A stretch of 64,000 bases of DNA from Hydrogenophilales bacterium (GTDB lineage: Bacteria > Pseudomonadota > Gammaproteobacteria > Burkholderiales > Thiobacillaceae), in the NCBI GenBank assembly GCA_016719465.1, contig JADJYY010000025.1, forward strand, positions 1 to 64,000, read 5' to 3'. The notes below the pieces were generated by a model that was not told the origin of the DNA, did no database searches, and saw only the letters and a program-made list of their open reading frames with translations. The position numbers and the translations under genes are program-made. Position 1 is the first letter of the stretch. Each line of letters starts with the position of its first letter. Below are positions 57,475 through 64,000 of this stretch, one piece after another.

Positions 57475-58921
57475 GGCTCTATGCCGTTTCCAGTGGAACT
57501 TGACTTCCTAAAGCTGGCGGCACCAGTTCCAATCCCCACCCTCACGACCTGACCGAAACCGGCATGAATCTCTCCATCGAAACGCTGTTCACGACCGCCC
57601 TGGGCTTGCAGGCACCGTGGGAAGTCAAAGACATCGAACTCGACACGGCCAAGCGCCGGATCGACTTCCAGGTGGCGTGTGCGGTGAAACAACTGACCTG
57701 CCCGGCCTGCGGGGCGGCGGAACAGCCTATTCATGACCGCGTGGCACGCAGCTGGCGGCATCTGGATTTCTTCCAGTACGAAGCCTGGCTGCACGCCGAC
57801 CTACCGCGCGTGCGTTGCGGGGGATGTGGCAAGACGACACAGGCCCCGGTGCCCTGAGCGCGGGAAGGCAGGTAGCTTCACCCCTGCTGTTCGAGGCCCT
57901 GGCCCTGTCGCTGTGCCGGGAGTTGCCGGTCAGCCAGGCGGCCGGGCTGCTGCGGGTGGCGGCCAAACGCCTTTGGACGCGCCTGGCCCATTACATTCCG
58001 TTGGCGCGCGCCCAGGACGACATGCGCGGCGTTCGCCGCATCGGTGTCGACGAGACCAGTGCCAAGAAGGGGCATGACTACATCACGGTCGTGCATGATC
58101 TGGAGCAAAAGCGCCTGCTGTTCGCCTGCCCAGGGCGCGACCAGTCCACCTTGGTGGCCTTCGCCAAGGATCTGGCTGAGCACGGCGGCGACCCGGCCGC
58201 CGTCGAACATGTCTGCATGGACATGAGTGCCGCCTACACCAAGGGCGCGGAACGGGCATTGCCGCGGGGCCAGCATCAGCTACGACCGCTTTCATGTCAT
58301 TGCCCTGGCGAACGAGGCGATGGACGCGGTGCGACGCGAAGAGATGCGCACCTCGGCGGCGGCGGTGCGCGAGGCGGTCGGAGCCACGGACAGGCAGGGC
58401 GTCAAACGGCTGTTCTGGGCGATGCGCAAGAATCCCGAGCAGTGGAACCGCAAGCAGACCGACGCCATGCACTGGCTGCAACGCTCGAACCTGAAGAGCG
58501 CGCGGGCCTGGCGGCTGAAGCAGGGATTGCGCGAGGTGTATGCCCACGCGGTTCGGAGCAATGACGAAGCCTTGGCGCGGCAGGCATTGAACGCCTGGCT
58601 GTCCTGGGCACGGCGCTGCCGGCTGGAACCCTTCAAGCGGCTGGCCAAGACCTTGATCGAGCGCCTCGACGGGGTGCTGCAGGGCATGCTTGACGGCCGC
58701 AGCAATGCCTTCGTCGAGGCCATGAACGGCTTGTTGCAGCAGGCCAAAACGGCCGCGCGCGGCTTCCGCAAGACCGAGAACTTCATCGCCATCGCTTACC
58801 TGAGGATGTCGAAGCTCAAGCACTTGCCGGCCAATCCGTTGGCGCCCGCCGTCCCTCGATCGTTCGGCCACTACGTCCATAGAATATGACCGTCAACTTC
58901 CACACAGAACGGCATAGAGCC
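57475..58921 (+). mobile_element. ISL3-family insertion sequence (degenerate)
   Basis: Left end GGCTCTATGCCGTTTCCAGT, right end (reverse) GGCTCTATGCCGTTCTGTGT; both continue GTGGAA-x-TTGAC, so the inverted repeats are about 30 bp with few mismatches. The 8-bp target CAATTTTC is duplicated at 57467-57474 and 58922-58929. Total length about 1447 bp. It carries one broken transposase gene. Confidence 0.9.
57564..58889 (+). pseudogene. ISL3-type transposase, frameshifted
   Basis: The N-terminal zinc-finger and HTH region (KQLTCPACGAAEQPIHDRVA; VRCGGCGKTTQAPVP) is followed by a stop and frame change near 57857 (the expected Trp codon reads TGA). The DDE-type core then runs in two frames: GVDETSAKKGHDYITVVHDL and CMDMSAAYTKGAERAL, a one-base insertion near 58270, then SYDRFHVIALANEAMDAVRR to FVEAMNGLLQQAKTAARGFR (the Glu) and FGHYVHRI. 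Catalytic residues are present but no single intact protein can be made, so this copy is inactive. Confidence 0.85.
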
Positions 58922-59109
58922 CAATTTTCGCTTGCATTATTACTTCGTGCTCAATTTGTTCAGCTCTGTAACGTAGATAAAGGCTTTGGCTCTTCATCAT
59001 CACCATTTGCTTCTGCAAATGATTTGGCCCATAGACCAGGCCTTGGGCCAATAAGACGTATCTCTTCGGCAACCTGTTCGTAGTAGCGCTCGTCATGCAT
59101 AGCTGTAAA

Positions 59110-59181
59110 GCCTAACGTAGAGGTTAGGGACGGCCATAATACGCAGCATTTGGGGCGTCCACCTCGATAGCCATGTTGGGT
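59110..59181 (-). other. attC-like integron recombination site
   Basis: On the minus strand it begins ACCCAAC (RYYYAAC) six bases after the stop of the gene at 59188 and ends GTTAGGC (GTTRRRY). Inner arms GAGGTGGACG and CGTCCCTAACCTC pair with a few bulged bases, as in attC. Length 72 bp. The next frame in the same direction starts eight bases after it. Confidence 0.6.
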
Positions 59182-59187
59182 GTTACA

Positions 59188-60132
59188 TCAGATTCCATCG
59201 ACAGCATTTCTTACCCATCCGGCTGGAAATTGACATTCTTTTGAAGCATTGTGGATAATTGTCTGCAATTCAATTATGGCTTCAGTGGCTCGATTAGATT
59301 GAACAAGCGCCGCGTTAAATGAAAAATACTTTGCCAATGTAGCAATTGATTCCAAATGATACCGAACGCCCCACAGGCAAATAAAAACACTAAAGCAATG
59401 CTTTTCTTCTTTGCGACTACGCTCAATTTTATCGTTACTCGACAAAGAACATAGCAAACCATTGACAATATCTTCTGGATTTTGGTGCGGCTGACCACAC
59501 ATTGCACGATATACAGTCCTGTATTCAAGTTCCTTGTCAAGGTCTTTGAATAGTTTTTCGGCGCTTATAGATTGAGTCTTCTCTGGCCACTTACATCCTG
59601 CCGCTTCTATAAACATGCGGCAAACTTCTTTTGCCTGTTCCTCTGTTTCAGTTTTATCCTGTATTAGTTTGTTGTGCGGATGAATGTCGCAGTTGCTAAT
59701 CGCCGTTTTCCATTGCTTTGTTTTCCACGATGACTCGGAAAAGTAACTGGCAAGATATTGGGCAATATTGCTTGGCACGTCCCCTTTATTTAGGTGGATG
59801 ATTTTTAGTGATGACTCGGCCAAAGAACGAGATAAGGCCTCGGCCTCTTGAAGATGTCCCGATGCAATCAGGGTTGCCATGCCGCCGAATACATTGGAAG
59901 CTCTGTGCAGCATATAGATAAAAAAGCCATCGAATGGATTGTCTCTCGACTTAAAGCCCTTGGAATCTAAACACTCTATAAACAATAGAAATGGTGCGTA
60001 AGTTTCGGCAATTAAGGTCTTTAGATTCTCCATGATGGAGTCTGTTTGGATATTGTGGTTATTGCAAAATATCCTCGCAATCTGATCTCTTGCCACTTTC
60101 TTCATGGGTTGATCTTGGACTATTAAGTTCAT
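59188..60132 (-). CDS. AT-rich DUF5677-like protein, probable gene cassette
   Basis: 314 residues if started at ATG 60132 (MNLIVQDQPMKKVARDQIAR); a TTG at 60153 or the Met at 60105 are alternatives. It is helical, with PFLLFIECLDSKGFKSRDNP, MLHRASNVFGGMATLIASGH, LSRSLAESSLKIIHLNKGD and RTVYRAMCGQPHQNPEDIVN, a pattern of the DUF5677 type (unknown function, often in mobile or defence neighbourhoods). Its base composition is clearly more AT-rich than the rest of the window, a sign of transfer. The attC-like site lies directly behind its stop. Confidence 0.65.
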   Translation of the reverse strand: MNLIVQDQPMKKVARDQIARIFCNNHNIQTDSIMENLKTLIAETYAPFLLFIECLDSKGFKSRDNPFDGFFIYMLHRASNVFGGMATLIASGHLQEAEALSRSLAESSLKIIHLNKGDVPSNIAQYLASYFSESSWKTKQWKTAISNCDIHPHNKLIQDKTETEEQAKEVCRMFIEAAGCKWPEKTQSISAEKLFKDLDKELEYRTVYRAMCGQPHQNPEDIVNGLLCSLSSNDKIERSRKEEKHCFSVFICLWGVRYHLESIATLAKYFSFNAALVQSNRATEAIIELQTIIHNASKECQFPAGWVRNAVDGI

Positions 60133-60352
60133 CGAAACATTCTCGACGCCCAATGTGATGTCGACGGCAAAATAGACGTGTACGCTGGAAATCCATGCCG
60201 CATGAAAACCTCACCCATCACCAGCCTGTTATTATAAAATAGATACAGCATGAATATGCGGCGTATCTAGCCATGGATTCCGTCACGATTTCACTCCCCG
60301 ACTTTACAAGGCTCATCTGGTATGGTGGCTCACATTCGGATTGCGGTGCTCA

Positions 60353-60426
60353 AACGTTTAGCGCGCTAGGCTTTGCCAAAAGTCAAGGCCCGCATTTGCC
60401 GGTCCCTATTGACCCGATTGTTGGAC
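60353..60426 (-). other. Degenerate attC-like site
   Basis: On the minus strand GTCCAAC (a good RYYYAAC box) at 60420-60426 is followed by GTCAA and TTGAC inner arms and ends ACGTTTGAGC, where a GTTRRRY box would be expected but has an extra T. It lies just after the stop of the gene at 60437. Weak evidence on its own. Confidence 0.35.
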
Positions 60427-60436
60427 ATGGCAGGCG

Positions 60437-60661
60437 TTAGTTAAGTACACGACCAACTGGCTGCGGTTCATTCAGTTGAGGATAGGTGCCGTAGTCAATC
60501 AGATGCTCGGAATCCATGATTGATGGAACGCCAGCATATACGTACGTGAACAAACGAAACGCGGCGAGTATGTGATAAGCGTCTATCCCGCCCCAGAAAG
60601 GCAGTTGATAGACAACATTCATTGCCTGATGATCCGTTTCAAGAATAGAGAATCGAGCCAT
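60437..60661 (-). CDS. Small protein in the cassette region
   Basis: 74 residues: MARFSILETDHQAMNVVYQL, PFWGGIDAYHILAAFRLFTY, VYAGVPSIMDSEHLIDYGTY. The composition is AT-rich. One partly hydrophobic helix is visible. No family recognised. It starts 14 bases after the stop of the gene at 60676, so the two are one operon; the flanking sites suggest a gene cassette. Confidence 0.5.
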   Translation of the reverse strand: MARFSILETDHQAMNVVYQLPFWGGIDAYHILAAFRLFTYVYAGVPSIMDSEHLIDYGTYPQLNEPQPVGRVLN

Positions 60662-60675
60662 AATTACCCCATTGT

Positions 60676-60921
60676 TCAGTTTATTAGCGAAAGCAGTTTT
60701 TTGTTCGATGGGGCGGCATCTTTCATTTGTACATTGGAGGTTAAGCGAATTAGCCTAACATTCTCGGCCGTGAGGATATCTATAGACACCAGCGCGGTTT
60801 CAGCCAGTACCATAAACACCCCATCGTCGTTGATAGATGCCTCGTATTGGGCATGCTGAAATAAATCAAGAAGAAAGGGTAAAGTGACTTCTTTTTCATC
60901 GGCGTAGCGTATTGTTTGCAT
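60676..60921 (-). CDS. Small protein in the cassette region, immunity-like size
   Basis: 81 residues: MQTIRYADEKEVTLPFLLDL, FQHAQYEASINDDGVFMVLA, ETALVSIDILTAENVRLIRL. An alpha/beta pattern, acidic. No family recognised. About 20 bases upstream of its ATG the minus strand has GTTAGCC, close to a recombination core. Followed directly by the gene at 60437. Confidence 0.45.
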   Translation of the reverse strand: MQTIRYADEKEVTLPFLLDLFQHAQYEASINDDGVFMVLAETALVSIDILTAENVRLIRLTSNVQMKDAAPSNKKLLSLIN

Positions 60922-60971
60922 AAATCATCCTAAATTCAGCATGATGGCTAACATCATTAATCACAGCCCGC

Positions 60972-61048
60972 GTAGGGTGCAATAGGCGCCAGCCGTATTG
61001 CACCGGATGAAGCATTCGGCGCAATGCCCTTCGGTTATTGCGCCCTAC
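60972..61048. repeat. REP-like unit (full copy)
   Basis: GTAGGGTGCAATAGGCGCCA to TTCGGTTATTGCGCCCTAC. Nearly identical to 56858-56936. It marks the right edge of the mobile zone next to thyA. Confidence 0.85.
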
Positions 61049-61078
61049 CAAAAATTCTCGGCCGGTAAATCCTGCATT

Positions 61079-61873
61079 TCAAACTGCCACCGGCGCCTTG
61101 ATGCCCGGATGCGGGTCATACCCCTCCAGCGTGAAGTCCTCGAACTTGAAGTCGAACAGGTCGGTGACCGCCGGGTTGAGCTTCATGCTGGGCAGGGCGC
61201 GGGTGTCGCGGGACAGTTGCAGGTTCACCTGCTCCAGGTGGTTGAGGTAGATGTGGGCGTCGCCCAGGGTGTGGACGAAGTCGCCGGGCTTGAGGCCCGT
61301 CACCTGGGCGATCATCAGGGTGAGCAGGGCGTAGCTGGCGATGTTGAAGGGCACGCCCAGGAAGATGTCGGCGCTGCGCTGGTAGAGCTGGCAGCTCAGC
61401 TTGCCGTCGGCCACGTAGAACTGGAAGAAGGCGTGGCAGGGGGGCAGCTTCATGTAGGGCAGTTCGCCCACGTTCCAGGCCGAGACGATGATGCGGCGGG
61501 AATCCGGGTTGCTTTTCAGGGTTTGCAGCACCTCGGAAATCTGGTCGATATGGCGGCCGTCCCGGGCCGGCCAGGAGCGCCACTGGTAGCCGTAGATGGG
61601 GCCGAGATTGCCCTGCTCGTCGGCCCATTCGTCCCAGATGCTGACGCCGTTGTCCTTCAGGTACTTGATGTTGGTGTCGCCCTGCAGGAACCACAGCAGT
61701 TCGTGGATGATGGACTTGAGGTGGACCTTCTTGGTGGTGAGCAGGGGAAAGCCCTCGCCCAGGTCGAAGCGCATCTGGTGGCCGAATACCGAGAGGGTGC
61801 CGGTGCCGGTGCGGTCGTCCTTGCGGGTGCCGTTGGCCAGGACGTGGCGCAGGAGGTCGAGGTATTGCCGCAT
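61079..61873 (-). CDS. thyA: Thymidylate synthase
   Basis: 264 residues, the E. coli length. MRQYLDLLRHVLANGTRKDD, RTGTGTLSVFGHQMRFDLGE, the active-site Cys in LPYMKLPPCHAFFQFYV, and GDAHIYLNHLEQVNLQLSRD with FEDFTLEGYDPHPGIKAPVAV. It makes dTMP from dUMP with methylene-tetrahydrofolate. Its start overlaps the end of the PilZ gene (TGATG), an unusual coupling. Confidence 0.95.
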   Translation of the reverse strand: MRQYLDLLRHVLANGTRKDDRTGTGTLSVFGHQMRFDLGEGFPLLTTKKVHLKSIIHELLWFLQGDTNIKYLKDNGVSIWDEWADEQGNLGPIYGYQWRSWPARDGRHIDQISEVLQTLKSNPDSRRIIVSAWNVGELPYMKLPPCHAFFQFYVADGKLSCQLYQRSADIFLGVPFNIASYALLTLMIAQVTGLKPGDFVHTLGDAHIYLNHLEQVNLQLSRDTRALPSMKLNPAVTDLFDFKFEDFTLEGYDPHPGIKAPVAV

Positions 61874-62796
61874 CAGACGTTCTCTTCCTTGAGGAGGTGC
61901 TGATACACCAGGTTCATGATGATCAGGCGCTGGGCCTGGTTGAGTTCGCCGAACTGCATGCCGAAGGACTTCATGGGCTTGCCCTGTTCGTCGTCCTCCT
62001 CGCCCAGGGAGCGGATGATGGCCGGGGTTTTCACGTACTCCTCCATGTCGCCCAGGCGGACCTTGAAGGACAGCCACAGGGTCTGGTCCTTCTTGCCCAG
62101 CGACGTGGGTGAAAGCAGTTTGGTGCCGCCGACGCTGATATCCACCATCTTGCCGGCGCCGACCTGCTTGCCGTCCTCGCCCTCGTGCACGGCGACGATG
62201 ATGCCGGCCGGCGCGCGCATGGCCTTGCGGATGCGCATGGCCTGGACCGTGTCGGGATAGGACAGGTGCAGGTAGGGAAAGGGCTGCAACTGGGCCTTCA
62301 ATACCCTGGCCTTGAAGGCGCAGACATTGAGGCCCGAGAAGGCGCGCACCAGGAAGGTCTGGCCGTCGCGGATAAAGATCAGCTTGCCGTCCACCACGGG
62401 GGCGGTGACCAGCACGCTCTTGGGTTTCATCAGGCCGATGACCCGCACCGTGAAGCGCTCGGTCTGGCCTTCCAGAAGCGGTTGCAGTTGCAGGGTGTCG
62501 TCCGGCATCAGCTTGATGGCATCGAAGCTGAGGGACTCCTCCTGGGGCTTGGGCGTGCCGCCCGCCGACCCGCTAGCACCCTCCTCCAGCGCGGACTGGG
62601 TGTATTCCGGGCGCTGGCGGCGACTTTCGCGGAACAGGCCGCGCTCCAGCAGGGCCTCGATCTGATGCTCGCTGCGCACGATCACGCCGCGGCTGAGCAG
62701 CAGGTTGCGCGACGCGTCGTAAATGGAAAACGGCAGCGGCTTGCCGAGTTCGATCTCGGACTTGCGCACCGGCACCAGGAAATCGTCATCCGCCAT
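61873..62796 (-). CDS. PilZ-domain c-di-GMP receptor
   Basis: 307 residues. FSIYDASRNLLLSRGVIVRS and an N-terminal regulatory part (FTVRVIGLMKPKSVLVTAPV) precede the PilZ domain, whose RxxxR pattern is MRIRKAMRAPAGI and whose DxSxxG is MVDISVGGTKLLSPT. It resembles YcgR-type flagellar brakes in domain order. The window also holds an HD-GYP phosphodiesterase at 627-2204, so c-di-GMP signalling is present. Overlaps thyA by one base; the HExxH lipoprotein gene is 17 bp upstream. Confidence 0.82.
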   Translation of the reverse strand: MADDDFLVPVRKSEIELGKPLPFSIYDASRNLLLSRGVIVRSEHQIEALLERGLFRESRRQRPEYTQSALEEGASGSAGGTPKPQEESLSFDAIKLMPDDTLQLQPLLEGQTERFTVRVIGLMKPKSVLVTAPVVDGKLIFIRDGQTFLVRAFSGLNVCAFKARVLKAQLQPFPYLHLSYPDTVQAMRIRKAMRAPAGIIVAVHEGEDGKQVGAGKMVDISVGGTKLLSPTSLGKKDQTLWLSFKVRLGDMEEYVKTPAIIRSLGEEDDEQGKPMKSFGMQFGELNQAQRLIIMNLVYQHLLKEENV

Positions 62797-62813
62797 TTTT
62801 TTTCGTCTCCTCG

Positions 62814-63602
62814 TTAGCGGCCGGCCTGGATGAAATCCTGCTCCAGCCGCTCCAGGCCGGCATTGTAGGCGTCGGCGACGGAAATGGTGATATCCGTATC
62901 GGCCTGGATGGCGGCGAGCATGGCGGCGAAGGCGGCGGGGTCGCGTTGTTCCAGGTATGCCACGAAGCGCCAGGACTGACGGTAGAACTCGTGGATGTTG
63001 AGGCCGAACTCGCCGGCGCGATGACGCCGTCCGGGTACGTCGAGACGGCTGAAATCCACTTGCCGGCCCTCCTCCCAGGCCACGCGGGCCTGCAGGTCGC
63101 TGGCGAATTCCGCGCCGCCCCCCTTGGCGACATGGGTGGCCAGGCCTTCGTGGAACCAGACCGGCAGCCAGGGAGTGTAATGGCCGAGGCGCTGGCCCAG
63201 GTGCAGGTGGGACAGTTCATGGGTCAGGATGCCCGGTAACCGGTCCGATTCGCGCTCGAACAGGCTTGGGGAAAGCACCAGCAGATCTCCCGGCAGGACG
63301 GCCGCCGAATAGCCCGTACCCGGAACCAGGCGCTGGAAACAGGTCATCGTGACACAGACATGAACCTGGGGCGGACGCAGGAACGGCAGCCCATGGACGC
63401 TTTCCACCCGGGCCACGGCGGCATCCAGCAATCCGGCCACGCGAGCCGCCTGGATTTCGCCACCGTCCTGGTGGCGGACCCGATCGTCCTCCCGGCAGAT
63501 CTGGAACTCTTCCTGGACGCCGGTGGCGCGGGTGGCGGTATGGGAACAGCCGGCCAGGGCCAGGAACAGCAGGCTAATGCAGACCGGACTTGCCCAACTC
63601 AT
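62814..63602 (-). CDS. Lipoprotein with HExxH metalloprotease motif
   Basis: 262 residues: MSWASPVCISLLFLALAGCS with lipobox LAGC. The HExxH motif is LTHELSHLHLGQRLG, followed by VWFHEGLATHVAKGGG with a distal Glu, the peptidase-MA-like layout. Upstream parts LLDAAVARVESVHGLPFLRP and CFQRLVPGTGYSAAVLPGDL are typical of this family. It is probably a periplasmic or outer-membrane zinc protease or a scaffold. Its start overlaps the end of the gene at 63574 by 29 bases. Confidence 0.72.
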   Translation of the reverse strand: MSWASPVCISLLFLALAGCSHTATRATGVQEEFQICREDDRVRHQDGGEIQAARVAGLLDAAVARVESVHGLPFLRPPQVHVCVTMTCFQRLVPGTGYSAAVLPGDLLVLSPSLFERESDRLPGILTHELSHLHLGQRLGHYTPWLPVWFHEGLATHVAKGGGAEFASDLQARVAWEEGRQVDFSRLDVPGRRHRAGEFGLNIHEFYRQSWRFVAYLEQRDPAAFAAMLAAIQADTDITISVADAYNAGLERLEQDFIQAGR

Positions 63603-64000
63603 TCAGGATGTCCAGCAGCAGTTGCCGCCCGAGCGGGCCCATCCCCTTCAGCAATTGATCGGCATCCCGTTCGCCGTTCACCAGCCGCCGCATGACGCCG
63701 CCCAGGCGCGCCATGTCGCCGCCGGCGCGCACCATCTGCTCGGCCATGTTGGCCAGGACGGCCAGGGCCTGGGCGTCGCCCCGGGCGGCGGCGGAAATCA
63801 TGGCGGCCAGGCCCGGCGCGGCGGCGGTGGGATCGGCCTGGCGGTCCAGGGGCGGCAGGCTGGCGGGGTTGGTAAGGCCGCGCAGGACGGCGTCGACGAT
63901 GATGCGGTCTTCCTCGTCCAGGCCCAGCTTGACGGATTCGTCCCGCTTGCCGTCCACGATCAGGCGCAGGGCGGCCACCAGACGGGGCCAGCCCTGGCGC
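63574..64000 (-). CDS. Hypothetical protein, partial (C-terminal part)
   Basis: At least 141 residues are visible and the frame runs off the right edge (RQGWPRLVAALRLIVDGKRD at the edge), so the N-terminus is outside. The rest is helical: LGLDEEDRIIVDAVLRGLTN, LAAMISAAARGDAQALAVLA, NMAEQMVRAGGDMARLGGVM, RRLVNGERDADQLLKGMGPL. No family recognised. Downstream (minus direction) it overlaps the HExxH lipoprotein start. Confidence 0.6.
   Translation of the reverse strand, partial: RQGWPRLVAALRLIVDGKRDESVKLGLDEEDRIIVDAVLRGLTNPASLPPLDRQADPTAAAPGLAAMISAAARGDAQALAVLANMAEQMVRAGGDMARLGGVMRRLVNGERDADQLLKGMGPLGRQLLLDILNELGKSGLH

Larger units (their letters stand above)
57315..59100 (-). pseudogene. Small membrane-anchored gene interrupted by ISL3 insertion
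   Basis: The 5' part (59100-58922) starts MHDERYYEQVAEEIRLIGPR and, after one frame change, reads LYLRYRAEQIEHEVIMQAKI. The 3' part (57474-57315) continues AAQAEADQQRKKWQQDEEER, KYLAKSEGVTPIHLILIGLL, with a C-terminal helix and stop. Joining the flanks and removing one copy of the 8-bp duplication restores the frame exactly. The N-terminus resembles short proteins found in integron cassettes (YEQVAEEI...GLWAKSFAEANGD). It starts a few bases after an attC-like site. Confidence 0.75.

Overview
The window is high-GC DNA (roughly two-thirds G+C by eye) with short intergenic gaps, strong GGAG-type ribosome sites, sigma-54 promoters, REP/RAYT repeats and an HME-RND metal-efflux operon. This fits a betaproteobacterium, probably Rhodocyclales- or Nitrosomonadales-like. 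That placement is inference from gene content and style; there is no rRNA or marker phylogeny here.

Layout. 0-3.7 kb: a TPM-domain protein fragment, a GAF/HD-GYP c-di-GMP phosphodiesterase, an AAA+ activator with an altered GAFTGA loop, and a small wHTH-like gene behind a textbook sigma-54 promoter. 4.0-5.9 kb: a frameshifted deoxyribosyltransferase/TIR-like - TPR - SLOG-like protein. 6.2-13.8 kb: czcI, then czcC, a periplasmic accessory gene, czcB and czcA, a His-rich periplasmic protein and a lipoprotein. 14.2-35.6 kb: the most striking part, a dense island of predicted conflict or cell-death effectors. It holds a DUF4062/TIR-like protein, a caspase-like peptidase with its own sigma-54-like promoter, an 1852-residue double-hydrolase-CHAT-TPR protein, an M15-type peptidase, a TIR-FxsC-like protein with a ParA/MinD-type ATPase and two membrane proteins (one carrying a shortened TIR), a decayed 144-bp TPR repeat array, a patatin phospholipase and three tandem TIR-TM-variable-domain proteins.

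35.6-43.0 kb: a radical SAM protein and a PAS/AAA+/Fis activator face a divergent set of NifX-like, DUF2141, DUF302, two-piece permease and flavoprotein (SQR-like) genes. The gap between them has paired palindromes, an IHF-like site and a perfect -24/-12 promoter. 43.2-47.7 kb: a VapBC-type toxin-antitoxin pair, truncated haemoglobin, DUF302, rhodanese, a DUF3365 haem lipoprotein, and a TehA/SLAC1 family membrane protein preceded by a 7-bp tandem repeat. 47.6-53.0 kb: folA and a MacAB/DevABC-like export operon.

53.0-61.0 kb is a mobile-DNA zone: at least seven REP-like units with one intact and two broken RAYT genes, hicAB, a degenerate ISL3-family insertion with an exact 8-bp target duplication, and AT-rich genes bordered by an integron-type attC site. 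61.0-64.0 kb returns to ordinary chromosome: thyA, a PilZ protein, a HExxH lipoprotein and a partial gene.

Working together (inference): the 14-36 kb genes look like a co-located set of sensors (TIR-TM and TPR proteins), an NTP-dependent switch (the ParA-like ATPase) and killers (proteases, lipases, TIR domains that could degrade NAD). Several elements of the window are bounded by palindromic repeats or carry frameshifts, so some genes may be decaying or may contain assembly errors in repeats.
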